64,000 bases of DNA from Bradyrhizobium manausense (GTDB taxonomy: Bacteria; Pseudomonadota; Alphaproteobacteria; Rhizobiales; Xanthobacteraceae): the NCBI RefSeq assembly GCF_018129685.1, contig NZ_JAFCLG010000001.1:806001-870000 (forward strand). The letters are read 5' to 3'. How positions within the stretch are numbered: the stretch's first letter is position 1; every line of letters begins with the position of its first letter. The position numbers were made by a program, and so were the translations under genes. This document shows positions 59,421 to 64,000 of the stretch, piece after piece. The notes below the pieces were generated by a model. The model had not been told where the DNA came from. It worked only from the letters and a program-made list of their open reading frames with translations, and made no database searches.

Positions 59421-60215
59421 ATGATCGATGCAGTGGCGGCGAGCGTGTTTCCCGAAGTGAAGGCGGGAGGCTTCTCACGCCTCGATTCGACCGTGCAATT
59501 CTTTCAGCGTATCCAGGCGCTGTTGACACCGGACTCGGTTGTTCTCGACTTCGGCGCCGGCCGCGGCGCACATTTTGAAGATCCGGTCACGTTCCGTCGT
59601 GACATCCGAATCTTCAAGGGGCGCGTGCGCGAGGTGATCGGGGCCGACATCGACCCGGTGGTGACGACCAATCCCGGACTAGACCGGGCGCTCGTGATCG
59701 GCCCCGATGGCAAGCTGCCACTTCCGGACCAATCGGTCGACGTGATCATCTCGGATTTCACCTTCGAGCATATCGGCACGCCTTCCGCGGTGGCCGCCGA
59801 GATGGACCGTGTCCTGGCCCCCGGAGGCTGGATCTGCGCGCGGACACCTAACCGCTTCGGCTATCTGGCCATCACCAGCCAGTTGATGCCGGAAGCCATC
59901 AAGCTCAGGGTCGTCCGCAATTCCCAACCGGGCCGCAAGGAAGAGGACGTTTTCCCGACATTCTATCGAATGAACACGAAAGCGGCGCTGAAGCGATGTT
60001 TTCCCGGTTACGATCATTGCGTGATCGCTTGGGACGCGGAGCCAGCTTACTATTTTGGCAAACTCTGGCTCTACCGGATGTTCAAGTTCATCAACACGTT
60101 GACGCCGGATTACTTCAAGATCGCCCTGCTGATCTTCCTGCAAAAGCCGGATGTTGCTCAACGCGACGCCCAACGACGATCTCGGCTCGCCGGATCCGCG
60201 GAAGCGGCAGAGTGA
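59421..60215 (+). CDS. Class I SAM-dependent methyltransferase
   Basis: A 264-residue Rossmann-type methyltransferase. Motif I is SVVLDFGAGRGAHFEDPVTF, motif II is EVIGADIDPVVTTNPGLD, and the post-motifs are SVDVIISDFTFEHIGTPSAV and EMDRVLAPGGWICARTPNRF. The C-terminal part carries a long helical segment (YFGKLWLYRMFKFINTLTPD), perhaps membrane-near. By its place between an exported SGNH hydrolase and a polymerase-like gene it may modify a glycan, which is an inference. The start MIDAVAASV at 59421 has GGAG upstream. Confidence 0.9.
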   Translation: MIDAVAASVFPEVKAGGFSRLDSTVQFFQRIQALLTPDSVVLDFGAGRGAHFEDPVTFRRDIRIFKGRVREVIGADIDPVVTTNPGLDRALVIGPDGKLPLPDQSVDVIISDFTFEHIGTPSAVAAEMDRVLAPGGWICARTPNRFGYLAITSQLMPEAIKLRVVRNSQPGRKEEDVFPTFYRMNTKAALKRCFPGYDHCVIAWDAEPAYYFGKLWLYRMFKFINTLTPDYFKIALLIFLQKPDVAQRDAQRRSRLAGSAEAAE

Positions 60216-60260
60216 ATGATACGGAATCCGCACGGTGGGTGATCGCACCGGTAGCCCAAA

Positions 60261-61712
60261 GTGACGACTAAGCTCCCTCAAACGATGCGAGCCGAGACCG
60301 CCACGGCCCGGCCCGCCAGAGCGGCGTTTTCCCGACGAGCCACGCGCTCCGACGAGCGAAGGTCAGGTCTTTCGCCAACGGCCGTCAGGCTGTTTTTTTT
60401 CGTTGGTTACTACGCGCTCCACGTGGTGTTCGTCTCCGAGGCGTTCACGATTGCGGTCACTCTCCCTATTTTCCTGATCTGCTGTTTCAACGTCGCACGC
60501 ATCGGGGAGGATCGCGCCACGGTCCAGGACATGATCTGGCTGTGCATCTACATGTTCCTCGTGATTTCGACGTGCCAGTCTCTTTTCAACGGTTACTTTG
60601 AAAGCGAAGGCCTGATGGAGGGCGTGCGCTTCGAAACCGCAGATATCCTCAAGGCGACCCTGATCGTCGTCGTCTTTCTACTGGTGGCTACCGCGACGTC
60701 GATTTGGGTCGGTAATGTCGGAGTCAAGACTTTGACCTCGTACGAGCTTCGCGACAGCAGCTTTGTCGTGCTCCTGCTCGGCAATATAGCGAGCTTCGGC
60801 CTCTTCATCGTTTCGGTCGGCGGACTTGCCAACGCGCTTGCGGACCGTCTGTCCAAGGAGGAGTTCTATGCGCCGGTGGCGACCGGATTCCTCGCCGCCC
60901 AACTGGTGACATGCTTTCTCGGTGCTGCGTATGTGCGTGCCCGCCCTTTTCGCTTTTGGACCGCCGCAGGCTTCGCGCTGATGGTGCTTTTACAACTCGT
61001 GAGCCAAAATCCCTTCAATACCGCGCGCTTCTTCCTGCTGATCGCCTGGCTGCCGATCATTCTCATTTATTTGAAGGGCCGCTTCAGCGTCACCTTCTTC
61101 TACATGTCGGCGCTGTTCGGCCTCATCGTCATGATGCCGCTGTTGAACTTTACCGGCCGGCACGGTGAGACGGTAAAACAGGCGCTCGAGAACGTCGAGC
61201 TGCCGAAATTTCTCTTCAAGATCCCGTACATAGATCTTCTCAATCTCATGGTCTATGCGGTGCAGGAACTCGAGCACATACCATATTACTACGGAGCCAA
61301 GACGCTCAGCCTCCTTCTCTTTCTCGTTCCACGCGACATCTGGCCGGGGAAGGAAATCCTGCTCGGGATCGAGCTTGGCAATCGACTCGTCGACGCCGGC
61401 CTGGCGGGAACCGAGAATCTCTCGATGTTCTTCGCAGCCGATTTCTATGCCGATCTCGGCATGGCGGGCGTGATCCTTGGCGCCTTCGTGGTGTCCCTCC
61501 TGTTGACGCTCTATGGGCAGAACCGCGTCGTGCTGATCGATGGCATGGACCTACCGGGGTTCGCGCTCATGGCCTGCGCTCCTATTCTCATCCGCGGTCC
61601 GATCGGTGCGGTGATCGCGCTGCCGTTCCTTGTGCTGGTCGCGCTGTGGGTCGCGAGGGTCGTGCTGTGCACACGGGTCGCGACGGACGCCCACATGAAA
61701 TCCGCTACGTGA
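60261..61712 (+). CDS. Polytopic membrane protein, polysaccharide polymerase-like
   Basis: A 483-residue membrane protein with about eleven hydrophobic segments and a charged N-terminal 40 residues. Segments such as FIVSVGGLANALADRLSKEE, VLLQLVSQNPFNTARFFLLI and NRLVDAGLAGTENLSMFFAA, then ADFYADLGMAGVILGAFVVS recall O-antigen/oligosaccharide repeat-unit polymerases (Wzy-type). No sequence-level catalytic motif is sure by eye. The start is GTG at 60261. It follows the methyltransferase gene by 45 bases and converges on maeB. Confidence 0.72.
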   Translation: MTTKLPQTMRAETATARPARAAFSRRATRSDERRSGLSPTAVRLFFFVGYYALHVVFVSEAFTIAVTLPIFLICCFNVARIGEDRATVQDMIWLCIYMFLVISTCQSLFNGYFESEGLMEGVRFETADILKATLIVVVFLLVATATSIWVGNVGVKTLTSYELRDSSFVVLLLGNIASFGLFIVSVGGLANALADRLSKEEFYAPVATGFLAAQLVTCFLGAAYVRARPFRFWTAAGFALMVLLQLVSQNPFNTARFFLLIAWLPIILIYLKGRFSVTFFYMSALFGLIVMMPLLNFTGRHGETVKQALENVELPKFLFKIPYIDLLNLMVYAVQELEHIPYYYGAKTLSLLLFLVPRDIWPGKEILLGIELGNRLVDAGLAGTENLSMFFAADFYADLGMAGVILGAFVVSLLLTLYGQNRVVLIDGMDLPGFALMACAPILIRGPIGAVIALPFLVLVALWVARVVLCTRVATDAHMKSAT

Positions 61713-64000
61713 ACAACGTCGGCTGCTGCCGCGCCGCACGCTCCTGCGCTTCGACCACGGCCACTGCCGTCATGTTCAGGATGCCGCGCGCGGTCACCGA
61801 CGGGGTGAGGATGTGAGCGGGCCGGGCCGGGCCGATCAGGATCGGGCCGACGGGCAACGCATCGGCCAGCGACTTGATCATCTGATAGGCCACGTTGGCG
61901 GTGTCGAGGCTCGGCATGATCATGATGTTGGCCTCACCCTCGAGCTTGGAGTGCGGCAGCACCATCTTGCGCGCCGCGGCGGAGAGCGCAGTGTCGCCCT
62001 GCATTTCGCCGTCGGCCTCGATCTCCGGATGCTTCTCCTTCAGCAATTGAGTCGCACGCCGCATCTTGCGCGAGGAGTCGGTGTCGTAACTGCCGAAATC
62101 GGAATGCGAAACGAACGCGATCTTCGGCTTGAGCGCGAAGCGCTGGACGTGGACCGCCGCGAGCGAGGCGATCTCGGCGAGCTCTTCGGCGCTTGGATTG
62201 GGACGCACCTGCGTGTCGGCGATGAAGAAGGCGCCCTTGCTGGTGATCAGCAGCGCCAGCGCCGCGTAGTCGTTCACCCCCGGCGCAAAGCCGATGATCT
62301 CGCGGACATGACGCAGATGATGCATGTAGCGGCCCTCGACGCCGCAGAGCATCGCATCAGCCTCCCCGCGCATGACCGCGAGCGCCGCGATGACAGTGTT
62401 GTTGGTACGCACCACCGTCCGCGCCGCATCCGGCGTCACGCCGCGTCGCCCGGCGACCTCGACATAGGACTGCACATAGGAGCGGTAGCGCGGATCGTCT
62501 TCGGGATTGACGAGATCAAAGTCCTTGCCGGCCCGGATCAAGAGGCCAAAGCGCTTGATGCGGGCTTCCACCACCGACGGGCGACCGACGAGGATCGGCC
62601 GTGCCAGCTTCTCTTCGAGCACGACCTGGGTGGCACGCAGCACGCGCTCGTCCTCGCCTTCGGCGTAGATCACGCGCACCGGCTGGGTCTTGGCCTTGGC
62701 AAACATCGGCTTCATGACGAGGCCGGAGCGGAACGCAAAGCGCTCGAGCAGCGCGGTGTATTCGTCGAAATTGGTGATGGGTCGCGTCGCAACGCCCGAC
62801 TCCATCGCGGCCTTGGCCACCGCCGGCGCGATGCGCAGAATGAGCCTCGGATCAAACGGACTTGGGATCAGCGAGCCTGGACCAAAGCCTTGCGTCTCGC
62901 CGGTATCGAATCCCTGCGCGACCGCGTCCGAGGGTGCCTCGCGCGCGAGCTGCGCGATGGCCTCGACGGCGGCGTGCTTCATTTCCTCGTTGATGGCGCT
63001 GGCGCCGACATCGAGCGCGCCGCGGAAGATGAAGGGGAAGCAGAGGACGTTGTTGACCTGGTTCGGATAGTCGGAGCGGCCGGTGCAGATCATCGCGTCG
63101 GGGCGCACCTTGCGCGCCTCTTCCGGCATGATCTCCGGCGTCGGGTTGGCGAGCGCCATGATCAGCGGCTTCTCGCCCATCGCCTGGGCCATCTCCGGCT
63201 TGAGCACGCCCGGTGCCGAAAGTCCGATGAAAATGTCGGCCCCGCCGATAACGTCGCCAAGCGTACGCTTGTCGGTCTTCTGCGCGTAGACCGCTTTCCA
63301 GCGGTCCATCGAGGTGTTTCGTCCCTCGTGCACGAGGCCGTCGATGTCGCAGACCCAGATGTTCTTGCGCTGCGCGCCCATCGACACCAGCAGATTGAGC
63401 GTCGCAATCGCGGCGGCCCCTGCCCCTGACGCGACGATCTTGACCTCGGAAAGCTTCTTGCCGTTCAGCTTCAGGCCGTTGGTGATGGCCGCGGCAACGA
63501 TGATCGCGGTGCCGTGCTGGTCGTCATGGAAGACCGGGATCTTCATGCGCTCCTTCAGCCGCGCCTCGATCTCGAAGCATTCGGGACCGCGAATGTCTTC
63601 CAGATTGATGCCGCCGAAGGTCGGCTCGAGCGCCGCCACCGTCTCGACCACGCGGTCGATGGTGTCGGCGGCGATCTCGATGTCGAACACGTCGATGCCG
63701 GCGAATTTCTTGAACAGGACGGCCTTACCCTCCATCACCGGCTTGGAGGCCAGCGGGCCGATATTACCGAGGCCGAGCACCGCGGTGCCGTTCGAGATCA
63801 CGGCGACCAGATTGGCGCGGATCGTCAGCGTCGCGGCCTCCGCCGGGTTCTTGGCGATCTCGGTGCAGGCGGCGGCGACTCCCGGAGAATAGGCAAGCGC
63901 GAGGTCGCGCTGGTTGGCGAGCGGCTTGCTCGCCTGGATCTCGAGTTTTCCGGGCCGTGGCAGTCGGTGATAGGCCAGCGCCGCCTGGTGGAGATCATCG
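61705..64000 (-). CDS. maeB: NADP-dependent malic enzyme, MaeB hybrid type (5' end outside window)
   Basis: The frame is open to the right edge; about 764 residues are visible, near the usual full length, so only a short N-terminus is missing. The malic domain begins [20 protein letters not shown] and has [20 protein letters not shown]. The NAD(P)-binding domain shows [20 protein letters not shown] and [20 protein letters not shown]. The C-terminal third is a phosphotransacetylase-like domain ([40 protein letters not shown]). It turns malate into pyruvate, CO2 and NADPH; the PTA-like tail is regulatory in this family. Confidence 0.96.
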   Translation of the reverse strand, partial: DDLHQAALAYHRLPRPGKLEIQASKPLANQRDLALAYSPGVAAACTEIAKNPAEAATLTIRANLVAVISNGTAVLGLGNIGPLASKPVMEGKAVLFKKFAGIDVFDIEIAADTIDRVVETVAALEPTFGGINLEDIRGPECFEIEARLKERMKIPVFHDDQHGTAIIVAAAITNGLKLNGKKLSEVKIVASGAGAAAIATLNLLVSMGAQRKNIWVCDIDGLVHEGRNTSMDRWKAVYAQKTDKRTLGDVIGGADIFIGLSAPGVLKPEMAQAMGEKPLIMALANPTPEIMPEEARKVRPDAMICTGRSDYPNQVNNVLCFPFIFRGALDVGASAINEEMKHAAVEAIAQLAREAPSDAVAQGFDTGETQGFGPGSLIPSPFDPRLILRIAPAVAKAAMESGVATRPITNFDEYTALLERFAFRSGLVMKPMFAKAKTQPVRVIYAEGEDERVLRATQVVLEEKLARPILVGRPSVVEARIKRFGLLIRAGKDFDLVNPEDDPRYRSYVQSYVEVAGRRGVTPDAARTVVRTNNTVIAALAVMRGEADAMLCGVEGRYMHHLRHVREIIGFAPGVNDYAALALLITSKGAFFIADTQVRPNPSAEELAEIASLAAVHVQRFALKPKIAFVSHSDFGSYDTDSSRKMRRATQLLKEKHPEIEADGEMQGDTALSAAARKMVLPHSKLEGEANIMIMPSLDTANVAYQMIKSLADALPVGPILIGPARPAHILTPSVTARGILNMTAVAVVEAQERAARQQPTLFT

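Noticed and set aside
61813..63429. Plus-strand frame of 538 codons opposite maeB
   Set aside because: maeB motifs on the minus strand are unambiguous; the plus frame has no recognisable domain and shadow-like composition.
1..64000. tRNA, rRNA, CRISPR arrays, riboswitches
   Set aside because: No cloverleaf, no regularly spaced repeats and no known riboswitch core was seen on reading both strands; small tRNAs could be missed by eye.

Overview
The window reads as a piece of chromosome from a GC-rich alphaproteobacterium of the Bradyrhizobium/Nitrobacteraceae type. The basis is gene content and style: a min operon with a CtrA-type box, a type II (GSII) glutamine synthetase behind a -24/-12 promoter and divergent from a DUF2735 gene, MaeB hybrid malic enzyme, a DUF2336 protein, a DUF2778 (Tlde1-like) protein, orphan tandem ABC substrate-binding proteins, and short palindromic intergenic elements of the kind common in that genus. 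The genus is an inference from recognised families. No rRNA, tRNA, CRISPR array, intact transposase, integrase or prophage was seen.

Layout. 0-5.5 kb: end of a hybrid histidine kinase, minCDE (minus strand), a SUKH (SMI1/KNR4) protein, a small DUF982-like protein and a membrane-anchored Tlde1-like protein. 5.7-10.5 kb: a chemoreceptor, an acyltransferase coupled to an FMN reductase, and an AraC regulator. 10.7-13.4 kb: a tightly packed c-di-GMP-type operon of DUF2336, PilZ and HD-GYP. 13.4-22.6 kb: nitroreductase, secreted dienelactone-hydrolase-like protein, PsiF-like protein, periplasmic asparaginase, metallo-beta-lactamase-fold hydrolase, secreted phosphodiesterase-like protein and an ABC-F ATPase. 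22.7-25.3 kb: an acyltransferase converging on a TPR-GSCFA protein.

From about 25.5 to 33.7 kb is an accessory stretch: small secreted proteins, an outer-membrane beta-barrel, two tandem orphan substrate-binding proteins each preceded by the same ~64-bp repeat, a second repeat family, an EF-G domain V remnant and an ArsR/SRPBCC/hydrolase operon with palindromic operator candidates. 33.7-42.5 kb returns to core-like genes: cytochrome c'-like protein, Sel1 protein, molybdate-type binding protein, glnII/DUF2735, MliC, protein phosphatase, SDR, a toxin-antitoxin pair whose toxin is frameshifted, and two GrlR-like proteins.

42.5-50.9 kb carries a tryptophan-to-anthranilate operon (kynB-kynA-kynU) with a palindrome in front, an M20 peptidase, and a divergent MocR regulator/PNPOx-like pair. 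50.9-57.4 kb is rich in envelope and secreted proteins (CreA, L,D-transpeptidase, glutathione peroxidase, polysaccharide deacetylase, DHFR-like, DoxX). 57.6-61.7 kb is an apparent surface-polysaccharide group (Tat-exported SGNH hydrolase, methyltransferase, polytopic polymerase-like protein) with an AT-richer leader, and the window ends inside maeB.

Nothing here is clearly a new defence or secretion system. The strongest leads are the frameshifted toxin, the EF-G fragment, the repeat-bracketed binding-protein duplication, the GrlR-like paralogues, the pseudo-receiver HD-GYP operon and the regulatory sites in front of minC, glnII, the ArsR operon, kynB and the MocR pair.
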